DNA of 64,000 nucleotides from Streptococcus cristatus (GCF_001578775.1 NZ_KQ969062.1:1-64000), one strand, 5' to 3'; numbered from the stretch's first letter, positions 49,443 through 58,207 are shown. The notes: generated from the letters alone by a model not told the origin. Translations and numbers: made by a program.

Positions 49443-50441
49443 ATGAAAAAAACTTATAAAATGTTGCTGGCAGGTTTGGCTGCCGTGTCTATCTTTGGCC
49501 TAGCGGCTTGTGGTAAGTCAGGCTCAGAGTCTGCTAGTAAGGATAAAAAGATTGATTTTATTCTAGACTGGTCACCAAACACCAACCATACTGGCCTTTA
49601 TGTAGCTCAGGAAAAGGGCTACTTTAAGGAAGCAGGTGTGGATGTGGATATCAAGTTACCGCCTGAAGATAGCAGTTCGGATTTGATTATCAATGGCAAG
49701 GCGCCTTTTGGTATTTACTTCCAGGACTCCATGGCTAAAAAACTGGATAAGGGAGCAGAAATCACAGCTGTCGCAGCCATTGTAGAGCATAATACTTCGG
49801 GCATTATTTCTAAGAAGTCTGCAGGGATTACAAGTCCTAAGGATCTAGCCGGCAAGAAATACGGTACTTGGAATGATCCGGTGGAGCTGGGCATGCTCAA
49901 AACCTTGGTTGAAAGCCAAGGCGGTCAGTTTGATGAGGTGGAAAAGGTTCCCAACAACGATTCCAACTCAATTACGCCGATTGAAAATGGCTTGTTTGAT
50001 GCAGCGTGGATTTATCATGGCTGGGACGGTATCATGGCTCAAACTCAGGGCATGGACACAAATTTCTTTTACATGAAGGACTATGTCAAGGAGTTTGACT
50101 ATTACTCTCCAGTCATCATTGCCAATAATGACTATCTGAAAAAGAATCCGGACGAAGCGAAAAAGGTTCTGCAGGCTATCAAGAAGGGCTATCAATATGC
50201 CATGGAGCACCCTGAAGAAGCGGCGGATATTTTAATCAAGCATGCGCCAGAGTTAAAAAATAAGCGCGACTTTGTCTTGGCTTCGCAAAAATATTTGTCC
50301 GAGCAATATGCATCAGATAAGGACAAGTGGGGTCAATTTGAGGCTAGCCGCTGGAATGCCTTTTACAAATGGGCCAAGAACAATGGCATTGTGAATAATG
50401 ACTTGACTAACAAGGGATTCAGCAACGATTATATAAAATAA
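49443..50441 (+). CDS. NMT1/THI5-type substrate-binding lipoprotein (ThiY type)
   Basis: The 332-residue protein has lipobox LAAC near residue 23 and the NMT1/THI5-like fold of pyrimidine-binding proteins (IDFILDWSPNTNHTGLYVAQEKGYFKEAGVDVD). The WSPNTNHTG loop is typical of the thiamine pyrimidine-binding branch. It is anchored outside the membrane and delivers substrate to the permease. The ATPase gene starts directly at its stop codon. Confidence 0.9.
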   Translation: MKKTYKMLLAGLAAVSIFGLAACGKSGSESASKDKKIDFILDWSPNTNHTGLYVAQEKGYFKEAGVDVDIKLPPEDSSSDLIINGKAPFGIYFQDSMAKKLDKGAEITAVAAIVEHNTSGIISKKSAGITSPKDLAGKKYGTWNDPVELGMLKTLVESQGGQFDEVEKVPNNDSNSITPIENGLFDAAWIYHGWDGIMAQTQGMDTNFFYMKDYVKEFDYYSPVIIANNDYLKKNPDEAKKVLQAIKKGYQYAMEHPEEAADILIKHAPELKNKRDFVLASQKYLSEQYASDKDKWGQFEASRWNAFYKWAKNNGIVNNDLTNKGFSNDYIK

Positions 50442-51163
50442 TGACAGAAATTAAACTTGAAAATGTAAGCTATGCTTATGATGAGCAGCAGATTTTGAAA
50501 GATATCAGCCTAGAGGTAGAAGCAGGTCAGATCGTAGCGATTTTGGGGCCTAGTGGAGTCGGGAAAACGACCCTCTTTAATCTGATTGCTGGGATTTTGG
50601 AGGTCCAATCTGGCAGAATTGTCCTAGACGGGCAGGAAAATCCCAAGGGCCGGGTGAGTTATATGCTGCAGAAGGACTTGCTGCTGGAGCACAAGACAGT
50701 GTTGGGCAATGTCATCTTGCCCCTCTTAATCCGAAAGGTATCTAAAAAGGAAGCGACGGAGCAGGCAACCCAGATTTTGAAGGAGTTCGGGCTCTTTGAT
50801 GTGGCGGACAAGTATCCACATGAGCTGAGCGGGGGGATGCGGCAGCGCGTGGCTCTGCTGCGGACCTATATGTTCGGCCATAAGCTATTTCTTTTGGACG
50901 AGGCCTTTAGTGCCTTGGATGAGCTGACCAAGATGGAGCTACATGTCTGGTATCTGGACATTCATCGCAGGCTGAGTCTGACGACTCTCCTCATTACCCA
51001 TAGCATTGAGGAGGCCCTGGCTCTCAGCGACCGTATCTATATTCTGAAAAATCGGCCTGGACAAATCGTAGCAGATCTCCAGCTGACTTGGTCAGCCAGT
51101 GAGGATAAAGAACTACAGAAGCTACGATACAAGCAGGAGATTTTGAAGCTTTTGGGGCTGTAA
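50441..51163 (+). CDS. ABC transporter ATPase for thiamine precursor (ThiZ type)
   Basis: The 240-residue ATPase has Walker A GPSGVGKTT, signature LSGGMRQRVALLRTYM, Walker B LFLLDEAFSALDEL and H-loop LITHSIEEAL. It overlaps the binding-protein gene by one base and ends the riboswitch operon, followed by a terminator. Confidence 0.92.
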   Translation: MTEIKLENVSYAYDEQQILKDISLEVEAGQIVAILGPSGVGKTTLFNLIAGILEVQSGRIVLDGQENPKGRVSYMLQKDLLLEHKTVLGNVILPLLIRKVSKKEATEQATQILKEFGLFDVADKYPHELSGGMRQRVALLRTYMFGHKLFLLDEAFSALDELTKMELHVWYLDIHRRLSLTTLLITHSIEEALALSDRIYILKNRPGQIVADLQLTWSASEDKELQKLRYKQEILKLLGL

Positions 51164-51190
51164 GCTGCCTTGTTTTATAAAAATGACTTT

Positions 51191-51218
51191 AATCAAGCCT
51201 TTGGGCTTGATTTTTTTG
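51191..51218 (+). terminator. Terminator of the thiamine-transport operon
   Basis: AATCAAGCC pairs with GGGCTTGATT around a tiny loop and is followed by six T residues. Confidence 0.9.
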
Positions 51219-51228
51219 TAGGAGTCCC

Positions 51229-51257
51229 TTTACTTTTGACTTTATTCATGGTACAAT
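51229..51257 (+). promoter_or_regulatory. rpsD promoter
   Basis: TTTACT at 51229-51234, 17-bp spacer, TACAAT at 51252-51257; a TTGACT nearby has wrong spacing. Confidence 0.65.
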
Positions 51258-51265
51258 AGCCTTTG

Positions 51266-51385
51266 TGTGAAATAGCAGCAGGAAAGCATGAAGCTCGTCA
51301 ACAGGTGTCTTATGACAAGTAACCTTGGCTGTTTAGGCGAAGGGCATCTGCACGAATCAGGGCTTTCTAAGTGACTATTTCCACC
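51266..51385 (+). ncRNA. Structured leader of rpsD (likely S4 autoregulatory element)
   Basis: GTGAAATAG (51267-51275) pairs with CTATTTCCAC (51375-51384, one bulge). Inside, GAAAGC (51282-51287) pairs with GCTTTC (51362-51367), and TGTC-TTAT-GACA (51306-51317) forms a small hairpin. A 150-nt leader with nested long-range helices ahead of a primary rRNA-binding protein gene suggests feedback control by S4, as known for rpsD in other bacteria. Confidence 0.6.
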
Positions 51386-51416
51386 GAAATATTTTTATTT
51401 TTAGGAGGACATACAT

Positions 51417-52028
51417 ATGTCACGTTATACAGGACCATCTTGGAAACAAGCTCGTCGCCTTGGCCTTTCACTTACAGGTACAGGTAAAGAATTGGCACGT
51501 CGTAACTACGTACCAGGACAACACGGACCAAACAACCGTTCTAAATTGTCAGAATACGGTTTGCAATTGGCTGAAAAACAAAAACTTCGTTTCACTTACG
51601 GTGTAGGTGAAAAACAATTCCGTAACTTGTTCGTACAAGCTACAAAAATCAAAGGCGGAATCCTTGGTTTCAACTTCATGCTTCTTTTGGAACGTCGTTT
51701 GGATAACGTTGTTTACCGTCTTGGTCTTGCGACTACTCGTCGTCAAGCTCGCCAATTCGTAAACCACGGTCACATCCTTGTTGACGGCAAACGCGTTGAT
51801 ATCCCATCATACCGCGTAACTCCAGGTCAAGTGATCTCAGTTCGCGAAAAATCATTGAAAGTTCCAGCAATCCTTGAAGCTGTAGAAGCTACTCTTGGAC
51901 GTCCAGCATTCGTATCATTCGACGCTGAAAAATTGGAAGGTTCATTGACTCGCTTGCCAGAACGCGATGAAATCAACCCAGAAATCAACGAAGCACTTGT
52001 CGTTGAATTCTACAACAAAATGCTTTAA
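51417..52028 (+). CDS. rpsD: 30S ribosomal protein S4
   Basis: The 203-residue primary 16S rRNA-binding protein starts [26 protein letters not shown]. Its S4 domain is at about 93-155 ([46 protein letters not shown]). Codon choice is markedly optimised compared with neighbours, as in highly expressed genes. It is monocistronic with AGGAGG, a structured leader, and terminators downstream. Confidence 0.98.
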   Translation: MSRYTGPSWKQARRLGLSLTGTGKELARRNYVPGQHGPNNRSKLSEYGLQLAEKQKLRFTYGVGEKQFRNLFVQATKIKGGILGFNFMLLLERRLDNVVYRLGLATTRRQARQFVNHGHILVDGKRVDIPSYRVTPGQVISVREKSLKVPAILEAVEATLGRPAFVSFDAEKLEGSLTRLPERDEINPEINEALVVEFYNKML

Positions 52029-52048
52029 TTTCTATTGGAAATTTATTC

Positions 52049-52075
52049 AGAAGCCGATTTCGGCTTCTTTTTTAT
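52049..52075 (+). terminator. rpsD terminator
   Basis: GAAGCCGA-TT-TCGGCTTC stem followed by six T residues, 20 bp after the stop codon. Confidence 0.92.
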
Positions 52076-52085
52076 TCGACTAACA

Positions 52086-52120
52086 AAAAGAGGCTGGGGT
52101 ATCTTGTCCCAGCCTTTATT
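52086..52120. terminator. Inverted repeat between rpsD and tetR
   Basis: AAAAAGAGGCTGGG and CCCAGCCTTTATT arms give an 8-10-bp GC-rich stem with U-rich ends on the minus strand, 13 bp after the TetR stop. It likely terminates the TetR gene and backs up rpsD termination. Confidence 0.8.
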
Positions 52121-52132
52121 AGTTGTTGAGTT

Positions 52133-52663
52133 TTATAGCATCTTTAAAAGAAGATTAGCCATTTGTTCCGGGCTTTCCTTACTGCCTCGGGCGATCCACA
52201 TCTGGTAGACGCCAAAGAAGGCATTAACGAGGTAGACGATGCCGTATTCCTTTTCGATTTGATTGAAAGCTTTATTGCGAAACCGTTCCTGTAGGATTTG
52301 GGAAAGTAAGGATTGGAGCTTATGGCGTAGGAAATTTTGGATTTCCCTAGTGCCATTTTCCGTCAAGAGGGCAGCCAGAAGAGGCTCTTGGGTCAAAAAC
52401 TGAAAGACCTCTGTGATAGCGACTGCAACATCTTCACGATTGTGCTCAAAGATGTATTCTAGTTGATGAAAGAGGCCTTGCTGATAGCGCTCAATCATAT
52501 CATATTTATCCTTGTAGTGGGTATAAAAGCTACTGCGGCTGATACCAGCAGCTCGGGCCAATTCGACTGTTGTAATATGGTCAAAAGACTCCTGATGCAA
52601 TAAGTCAACCATAGCCTTCTCAATGATGGCCTTGGTTTTCTTACGTTTATTACTTTCTGTCAT
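52133..52663 (-). CDS. TetR family transcriptional regulator
   Basis: The 176-residue protein has an N-terminal TetR helix-turn-helix (FDHITTVELARAAGISRSSFYTHYKDKYDMIERYQ, about 21-55) and a C-terminal ligand/dimer domain without a recognisable ligand signature. It is divergent from the YhgE gene across a 140-bp spacer carrying repeats, and probably represses it. Confidence 0.9.
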   Translation of the reverse strand: MTESNKRKKTKAIIEKAMVDLLHQESFDHITTVELARAAGISRSSFYTHYKDKYDMIERYQQGLFHQLEYIFEHNREDVAVAITEVFQFLTQEPLLAALLTENGTREIQNFLRHKLQSLLSQILQERFRNKAFNQIEKEYGIVYLVNAFFGVYQMWIARGSKESPEQMANLLLKML

Positions 52664-52687
52664 TTTAATCTTTCCTTTGTTATTGAA

Positions 52688-52794
52688 TTATACAAAATTA
52701 GACAAGGTGTATAAAAATAGAATTTTCTGCTTGCCTTAATTTTTTTATTGTGTATAATCTATTATATCAAATTTTTAGACAATGTGTATAAAAA
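52688..52794. promoter_or_regulatory. Divergent promoter with TetR-operator-like repeats
   Basis: A 20-bp sequence, TTAGACAAGGTGTATAAAAA (52698-52717), recurs with one mismatch at 52775-52794. An inverted TTATAC...GTGTATAA (52688-52714) overlaps the first copy. The yhgE promoter TTGCCT (52731-52736), 16 bp, TATAAT (52753-52758) lies between the copies. Repeats flanking a promoter suggest TetR operators. Confidence 0.65.
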
Positions 52795-52803
52795 GGAGAA
52801 GAG

Positions 52804-55203
52804 ATGTTCAAAGAATGGAAAGCGATCTTCAAAAAACCGAAGATTATTGTAGTCATGCTGGGAGTTGCCTTGATTCCAGCCTTGTATAATGTGATTTTTT
52901 TGAGCTCTATGTGGGATCCGTATGGCAAACTTTCTGATTTGCCAGTAGCGGTGGTCAATCAGGATCAAAAGGCGAGCCTGTATGGACAAGACCTGTCCAT
53001 TGGTTCAGATATGGTTCAAGATATGAAGAAAAATGCAGCGCTGGATTTTCATTTTGTGGATGAGAGTCAGGCAGAGAAGGGACTGGAAAAGGGCGACTAT
53101 TACATGGTGGTGACTCTTCCCAAGGATCTGTCAGCCAATGCGGCTAGTATCTTGAGCAATCAGCCTAAGCAAGTTACGATTCACTATCAAACATCCAGTG
53201 GGCATAGTTTTATCGCCAGCAAAATGAGCGATTCTGCCATGACTTCGATGAAGCAGTCGGTCAGTCAGAAGATTACGAACAGCTATGTGACAAGCCTTTT
53301 TGCGAGTATGGATAAGCTAAAAGGCGGACTTGGCACGGCTGCTGATGGGACAACTAAATTGGCTGAAGGTAGTCAGGAATTAGCAAATGGTAGCCAAAAG
53401 CTGTCTACTAACTTGGAAAGCTTAGCTCAGTCCAGCCTCACTTTCTCAGATGGGGCTACAGCGCTGTCAACTGGTCTGGTAGCATACACAAATGGAGTGG
53501 CTCAGATCAATGCTGGCTTACCGACTTTTACTAGCAAGATGACAGAGTATACAGATGGAGTTGGGCAGCTTTCAGCTGGTGCCAGTCAATTAACCGCTCA
53601 GTCACAAACTTTACTAAATGGAACCAACCAACTGACAGGCAATTCACAGGAATTAGTCGCTGGTGTGGAGCGCTTAAATAGTGGTTTAGCAGAACTGCAA
53701 TCATCTGTTAATAGTAGTGTCACTGCTAATCAAGAAAAGGTTGCTCAGTTGACGGCGGGTCTAGATCAGCTCAATACAGCTATTCAGAATGCCACATCGG
53801 GAACGAGCTTGCCAACGGAAACAATTGCGGCTTCTCTCACGACGATTGCGACCAATGCGCAGTCTTTGGCAAGTAGTGCGCAAAGTGATCGGGCGGCAGC
53901 CGTAGCAGCTTTGGAAGGCACAGCTGCTTACCAGAAACTTTCTGCCAGTGAGCAAGAAGAACTAAAAGCCGCTCTAGCAGGTGGCACTGATTCTAGCAGC
54001 AGTGCAGCGGCAGCTATTGTACAGGAAGTCCAAGCTATCCAAACAAATCTACAAGGGCTACAAACGGCCAGCAGTCAGGCAAGTCAGCTGTCAGCAGCAG
54101 CCAACCAAGTCCTGCCAGGTGCTTCAGCTATGATTAGTGGTCTCTATGGTGGTCTAGGTCAAGTAAATGACGCCTTGTCCTCTGCCAGCACTGGTTCAGC
54201 GACCCTTTCTCAAGGCATTACGGCTTATACAGGTGGCCTTTCTCAAGTAGCTCAGGGAGTAGCGGCGTATACTACAGGGGTCGATCAGCTTTCTCAAGGA
54301 GCGGCTAATCTAGCGAGCCATAATGACCAAGTGACTTCAGGAATCGGTCAAATCAGCTCAGGCCTCTCTCAATTACATGATAAATCATCTACTTTGGTTG
54401 CAGGGATGCAAACATTATCTACAGGTGCCACTCAAATGGCAGATGGTTCTCAGCAGTTAGCGACTGGTGGTCTCACTTTAAGTAGTGGGCTGGGAGACTT
54501 GTCAGTCGGTGCCCAGACTCTAAATACAGGGTTGACGGATGCCAAGGGTCAATTATCCGAACTTTCAGTGACAGAGGACAATGCGGCAGCCCTGGCTGGC
54601 CCTGTCGAGCTGAAAAAGACAGATAAAGATCAGGTCGGTAAAAATGGTATTGGTATGGCTCCCTACATGATTTCTGTTGCTCTTTTTGTAGCGGCGATTT
54701 CGACCAATGTTATTTTTGGCACGCTTCCTTCTGGTCAAGTTCCAGCTTCTCGCAAAGCTTGGCTTAAGGCTCGTTTGGAGGTCAATGGCTTGATTTCTGT
54801 TTTGGCGGGTATCTTGGTCTACGGAGCAGTTCATTTGATTGGTCTTGAGGCCAACTACGAATGGATGACGCTGGCCTTGACTGTTTTAGCCAGCATGGCC
54901 TTTATGGCGGTTGTGACGACTTTGGTCACTTGGGATAGTAAGGTCGGGGCCTTTATCTCCTTGATCCTCTTGCTCCTGCAGTTGGCTTCTAGCGCTGGTA
55001 CTTATCCACTGCCCCTAACGGCGGAAATCTTCCAAATGCTCAATCCGATCTTACCGATGAGCTATGCGGTGTCAGGACTGCGGGAAACGATCTCAATGAA
55101 TGGACAAATCGGTGGCCAACTAGCCTTCTTGGCCGCGACTTTACTGCTTTTCATGGTCTTAGGCACAATGGTCTATCGTCCTGATAAGAAGAAAATCATT
55201 TAA
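52804..55203 (+). CDS. YhgE/Pip family membrane protein
   Basis: The 799-residue protein has one N-terminal membrane helix (about 15-35), a long extracellular region with many GSQxLAxGxxxLSxG-like repeats rich in Ser, Thr, Ala and Gln (about 175-620), predicted to form a coiled or helical stalk, and about five to six C-terminal membrane helices (about 630-790) of ABC-2 permease type. Related proteins include phage infection protein Pip and type VII/bacteriocin-associated YhgE. Function here is unknown. Confidence 0.88.
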   Translation: MFKEWKAIFKKPKIIVVMLGVALIPALYNVIFLSSMWDPYGKLSDLPVAVVNQDQKASLYGQDLSIGSDMVQDMKKNAALDFHFVDESQAEKGLEKGDYYMVVTLPKDLSANAASILSNQPKQVTIHYQTSSGHSFIASKMSDSAMTSMKQSVSQKITNSYVTSLFASMDKLKGGLGTAADGTTKLAEGSQELANGSQKLSTNLESLAQSSLTFSDGATALSTGLVAYTNGVAQINAGLPTFTSKMTEYTDGVGQLSAGASQLTAQSQTLLNGTNQLTGNSQELVAGVERLNSGLAELQSSVNSSVTANQEKVAQLTAGLDQLNTAIQNATSGTSLPTETIAASLTTIATNAQSLASSAQSDRAAAVAALEGTAAYQKLSASEQEELKAALAGGTDSSSSAAAAIVQEVQAIQTNLQGLQTASSQASQLSAAANQVLPGASAMISGLYGGLGQVNDALSSASTGSATLSQGITAYTGGLSQVAQGVAAYTTGVDQLSQGAANLASHNDQVTSGIGQISSGLSQLHDKSSTLVAGMQTLSTGATQMADGSQQLATGGLTLSSGLGDLSVGAQTLNTGLTDAKGQLSELSVTEDNAAALAGPVELKKTDKDQVGKNGIGMAPYMISVALFVAAISTNVIFGTLPSGQVPASRKAWLKARLEVNGLISVLAGILVYGAVHLIGLEANYEWMTLALTVLASMAFMAVVTTLVTWDSKVGAFISLILLLLQLASSAGTYPLPLTAEIFQMLNPILPMSYAVSGLRETISMNGQIGGQLAFLAATLLLFMVLGTMVYRPDKKKII

Positions 55204-55267
55204 GAAATAGTAGGCTATTTTCTCCATAAAAGGATCAACTTGGTTTTGTGAACAGAACCAAGTTTTT

Positions 55268-55283
55268 TGTTTCACGTGAAACA
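55268..55283. promoter_or_regulatory. parS site 4 (intergenic)
   Basis: A perfect 16-bp TGTTTCACGTGAAACA between the YhgE gene and the VTC-domain gene, 40 kb from the origin. It is the only one of the four outside coding sequence. Confidence 0.93.
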
Positions 55284-55358
55284 GTAGAGAATTTTGCTGT
55301 GTAGATTTTCTCCGCAAATCTATGTTATTCGGTATGAAAATGTGAATGTTTTGTTTTC

Positions 55359-55402
55359 TTTAAGTTTTCTTTAGCCTTGCTTTAAGTTTTCATCCGTAAA
55401 AT
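55359..55402 (+). promoter_or_regulatory. Promoter with three 11-bp-phased half-sites upstream of the VTC operon
   Basis: TTTAAG (55359-55364), TTTAGC (55370-55375) and TTTAAG (55381-55386) are each separated by 5 bp. A -10 TAAAAT (55397-55402) starts 10 bp after the last. The same geometry (half-site to -10 gap of 10 bp) occurs in the htrA CiaR promoter, so CiaR or another OmpR-family regulator is likely. Confidence 0.6.
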
Positions 55403-55435
55403 GGCTTTAGTTACAAGAAAGACAGGGGAGAATCC

Positions 55436-56161
55436 ATGGCTAAAAAAACATTTAAAGATAAATTTCAACGATTTGAAACCAAATATATTATTTCCAAAGA
55501 AACTTTGGCCGATTTACTGACCGAGTTTGAAAGCCATCTGGTGGAGGATGAGCATGCTTATTCGACCATCCATAATCTTTACTACGACACCCCGACCTAT
55601 CAAATGATTCGTGAGTCCTTAGAAAAGCCCTATTTTAAAGAAAAATTGCGCGTGCGGACTTACGATGAAAATCCGAAAGAAGACAGTCAAGTCTTTTTGG
55701 AAATCAAGAAAAAAGTGCGCAAGATTGTCTACAAACGCCGCATTTCGACAGATCTAGTCGCTGCAGAGGCTTACTTGGAGGGCGATCATGGTAAGATTGA
55801 GGATTGTCAGATTCGTGAGGAAATCGACTGGCTGGGTCAGCGCTACGGTGGCCTGCAGCCCATGATGTATATCTACTACAATCGTTATTCTATGAAGGGG
55901 ATTGAGGATCCCAATGTTCGGATTACTATTGACCACGATTTGACCTACCGCAACTATGATTTAAGCCTTTTGCATGGTCATTACGGGGAAAATCTTCTGT
56001 CGGATCATCATGTAATTATGGAAGTCAAGGTGCCAGGAGCCTATCCGCTCTGGCTAAGTGAGATTTTGGATCGCCATCAGGTTTTCCCAAGCTCCTTTTC
56101 CAAATACGGGGTTGCTTACAAGAAAACGACAGACTATAAAGGAGTTGTAAATCATGCTTAG
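55436..56161 (+). CDS. VTC-domain polyphosphate polymerase-like protein
   Basis: The 241-residue soluble protein has the VTC/CYTH-type fold seen in polyphosphate polymerases: FETKYIISKETLADLL, YDTPTYQMIRESLEKPYFKEKLRVRTY, VFLEIKKKVRKIVYKRR, and an acidic-plus-Lys site VIMEVKVPGAYPLWLSEIL. These supply the basic tunnel for nucleotide and polyphosphate. It overlaps DUF4956 by 8 bp. Whether it makes polyphosphate is not shown by sequence. Confidence 0.85.
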   Translation: MAKKTFKDKFQRFETKYIISKETLADLLTEFESHLVEDEHAYSTIHNLYYDTPTYQMIRESLEKPYFKEKLRVRTYDENPKEDSQVFLEIKKKVRKIVYKRRISTDLVAAEAYLEGDHGKIEDCQIREEIDWLGQRYGGLQPMMYIYYNRYSMKGIEDPNVRITIDHDLTYRNYDLSLLHGHYGENLLSDHHVIMEVKVPGAYPLWLSEILDRHQVFPSSFSKYGVAYKKTTDYKGVVNHA

Positions 56162-56834
56162 TCATTTATTTTATGATATTTTTACCGATACGGCCGTAGA
56201 TCCAGCCATGATGATGCTGGCTATCGGAGTGTCTTTGCTTTTGGGCTTAGTCATTGCCAAGGTTTACCAGTTTAAGACAGTTTACAGCAAGTCCTTTGTG
56301 ATGAGCTTGGCGCTCTTACCGACCTTGATTGCAATTGTGATTTTCTTGGTCAATGGAAGTTTGGGAGCAGGGGTTGCCGTCATGGGGGCCTTCAGCTTGA
56401 TTCGTTTCCGTTCCGCACCGGGAGGGGCCAAGGAGCTGGTGTCCATTTTCCTAGTCATGACAATCGGGATTGCCATCGGAATGGGCTATCTGGTCTTTGC
56501 GACCGTCTTTACCCTTATCATGTCGCTCGTCATGCTGCTGCTTGAGGTGGTCAATTTTGGGCAGATGAAGCATTCCATGCGCCAGCTGACTATCGTCATA
56601 CCAGAAAGTCTGGACTATGAAAGCATTTTTGATGATATTTTCAACAAAGCTGCCAATCATGTTGAATTAGCCAATGTCAAAACCTCTGATATGGGGAGTT
56701 TGTTCAAGATTAAATACATCATTCAGCTGAATGGTCGAATGACCGAAAAAGAACTCATCGACGCCCTACGCACGCGCAATGGAAATCTAGAGATTGCCAT
56801 CAGTCGCTACATCACGAAAGAAAATGAATTATAA
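56154..56834 (+). CDS. DUF4956 membrane protein
   Basis: The 226-residue protein has about four to five membrane helices (about 17-135), including the conserved SLGAGVAVMGAFSLIRFRSAPGGAKE segment, and a C-terminal cytoplasmic ferredoxin-like domain (about 145-226). This family is repeatedly encoded beside VTC-domain proteins, suggesting a membrane partner that may channel or respond to the polymer. Function unknown. Confidence 0.85.
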   Translation: MLSHLFYDIFTDTAVDPAMMMLAIGVSLLLGLVIAKVYQFKTVYSKSFVMSLALLPTLIAIVIFLVNGSLGAGVAVMGAFSLIRFRSAPGGAKELVSIFLVMTIGIAIGMGYLVFATVFTLIMSLVMLLLEVVNFGQMKHSMRQLTIVIPESLDYESIFDDIFNKAANHVELANVKTSDMGSLFKIKYIIQLNGRMTEKELIDALRTRNGNLEIAISRYITKENEL

Positions 56835-56851
56835 TTAGAAAGAGGCCAATC

Positions 56852-58102
56852 ATGAAAACAGACAAGAAAAAAATATTTCAGAAAATAAAACTAATGGTGC
56901 CTCTAGCGCTAATGAGTGTCACCTTGGGAGCTTGCAGCTTGACCAGCCAGTCCAGCACTAGCACGAGTGCCAGTACCACGACCACTCAAACGGCTACCAG
57001 TACGACAAAGACAGACACATCTAGCTATTTCACGGATCGTGATCAGGATGCTTCTTATGATGAGTCGACAGCGACCAAGATTAGCTTGAGCGGCTCTACA
57101 GCCAAGACCTCCGGTGACGGAGCGAGCGTTTCTGGCTCCACAGTGACCATTACGGCAGCTGGAACCTATGTCCTCTCTGGTAGCAGTGAAAATGTGCAGA
57201 TTGTCGTCAAGGCTGGCGATCAAGACAAGGTTCAGATCGTCTTGGATGGTGTGACCATGACAGGGACGGATGCAGCGATTGTGGTAGAAAATGCGGATAA
57301 AACCTTCATTACCCTAGCTGAAGGCAGTAAGAATAGCATTTCTGACTCAGCCAATCACACCAATACTGACTACGATGCGGCCATTTACAGCAAGGACGAC
57401 TTGACCTTTAACGGCTCAGGCAGTCTGACCATTGAAGGAAAATATGGTAACGCAGTCGAGTCTAATGATGACCTGCGCATCACAGGCGGGACTTATACGA
57501 TTAAAGGCTACAAGAATGGCCTGTCAGCCAATGATGCCATCAACATCAAGGAGGCTAGTCTAGATATTACTGCGACGGAGGATGCGATCCATGCAGATAA
57601 TGACGAGGACACCTCGCTCGGAAATCTCTATATTCAGTCTGGTACCATTACGATTAATGCTGGAGATGACGGAATTCATGCCAGCAATGCAGCAGTGATT
57701 GACGGTGGTACCATCACAGTTAAGTCCAGTGTCGAAGCTTTAGAGGGAACAAATGTCACGATTAACGGCGGTACACTTGACCTTTATGCAACGGATGATG
57801 GGATCAATGCAGCTAGTACGGCGACTGGGGCTGAGATTTTCATCAAGATTACTGGAGGTGACATCAAGGTTGAGGTCGGCCAAGGCGATACAGACGCCCT
57901 TGACTCCAACGGCGATATCATCATGACAGGCGGAAACCTAGCTATCACGTCCACTGTGTCTGCCTTTGACTTTGATGGTAAGGCTAGCTATACGGGTGGG
58001 ACTATCACGGTTAATGGGCAAACCCGAACCGAAATCACAGCCGATGGCCCTGGTGGCGGCGGTGCCCCAGGTGGACAAGGTGGCGGACCTGGTGGACATT
58101 GA
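56852..58102 (+). CDS. Beta-helix lipoprotein, carbohydrate-binding (Cthe_2159-like)
   Basis: The 416-residue protein has lipobox LGAC (Cys28), a Ser/Thr-rich linker (about 30-60), and a repetitive domain (about 70-395) with recurring G-G-T-I-T-I and DDGIHA/DDGINA/EDAIHA turns, typical of right-handed parallel beta-helices of the Cthe_2159 family, which binds acidic polysaccharide. It ends in a Gly/Pro-rich tail. It follows DUF4956 by 17 bp in one operon. Confidence 0.85.
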   Translation: MKTDKKKIFQKIKLMVPLALMSVTLGACSLTSQSSTSTSASTTTTQTATSTTKTDTSSYFTDRDQDASYDESTATKISLSGSTAKTSGDGASVSGSTVTITAAGTYVLSGSSENVQIVVKAGDQDKVQIVLDGVTMTGTDAAIVVENADKTFITLAEGSKNSISDSANHTNTDYDAAIYSKDDLTFNGSGSLTIEGKYGNAVESNDDLRITGGTYTIKGYKNGLSANDAINIKEASLDITATEDAIHADNDEDTSLGNLYIQSGTITINAGDDGIHASNAAVIDGGTITVKSSVEALEGTNVTINGGTLDLYATDDGINAASTATGAEIFIKITGGDIKVEVGQGDTDALDSNGDIIMTGGNLAITSTVSAFDFDGKASYTGGTITVNGQTRTEITADGPGGGGAPGGQGGGPGGH

Positions 58103-58106
58103 TTAG

Positions 58107-58142
58107 AAAAAATCTAAGCAGAGATTGTGCTTAGATTTTTTT
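58107..58142 (+). terminator. Terminator of the VTC operon
   Basis: AAAAAATCTAAGC pairs with GCTTAGATTTTTT around a 9-nt loop, 4 bp after the stop codon, with a T tail. Confidence 0.88.
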
Positions 58143-58207
58143 GTTTAAATCGGCATAAAATGTACAAAAATGATATACTAGTCTCAATAATGACGAGGAG
58201 CAATACG

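Noticed and set aside
53340-54560. Repeats in the yhgE gene considered as a tandem DNA repeat or phase-variable tract
   Set aside because: The repetition is at protein level (short Gly/Ser/Leu motifs) with varied codons, not exact DNA repeats.
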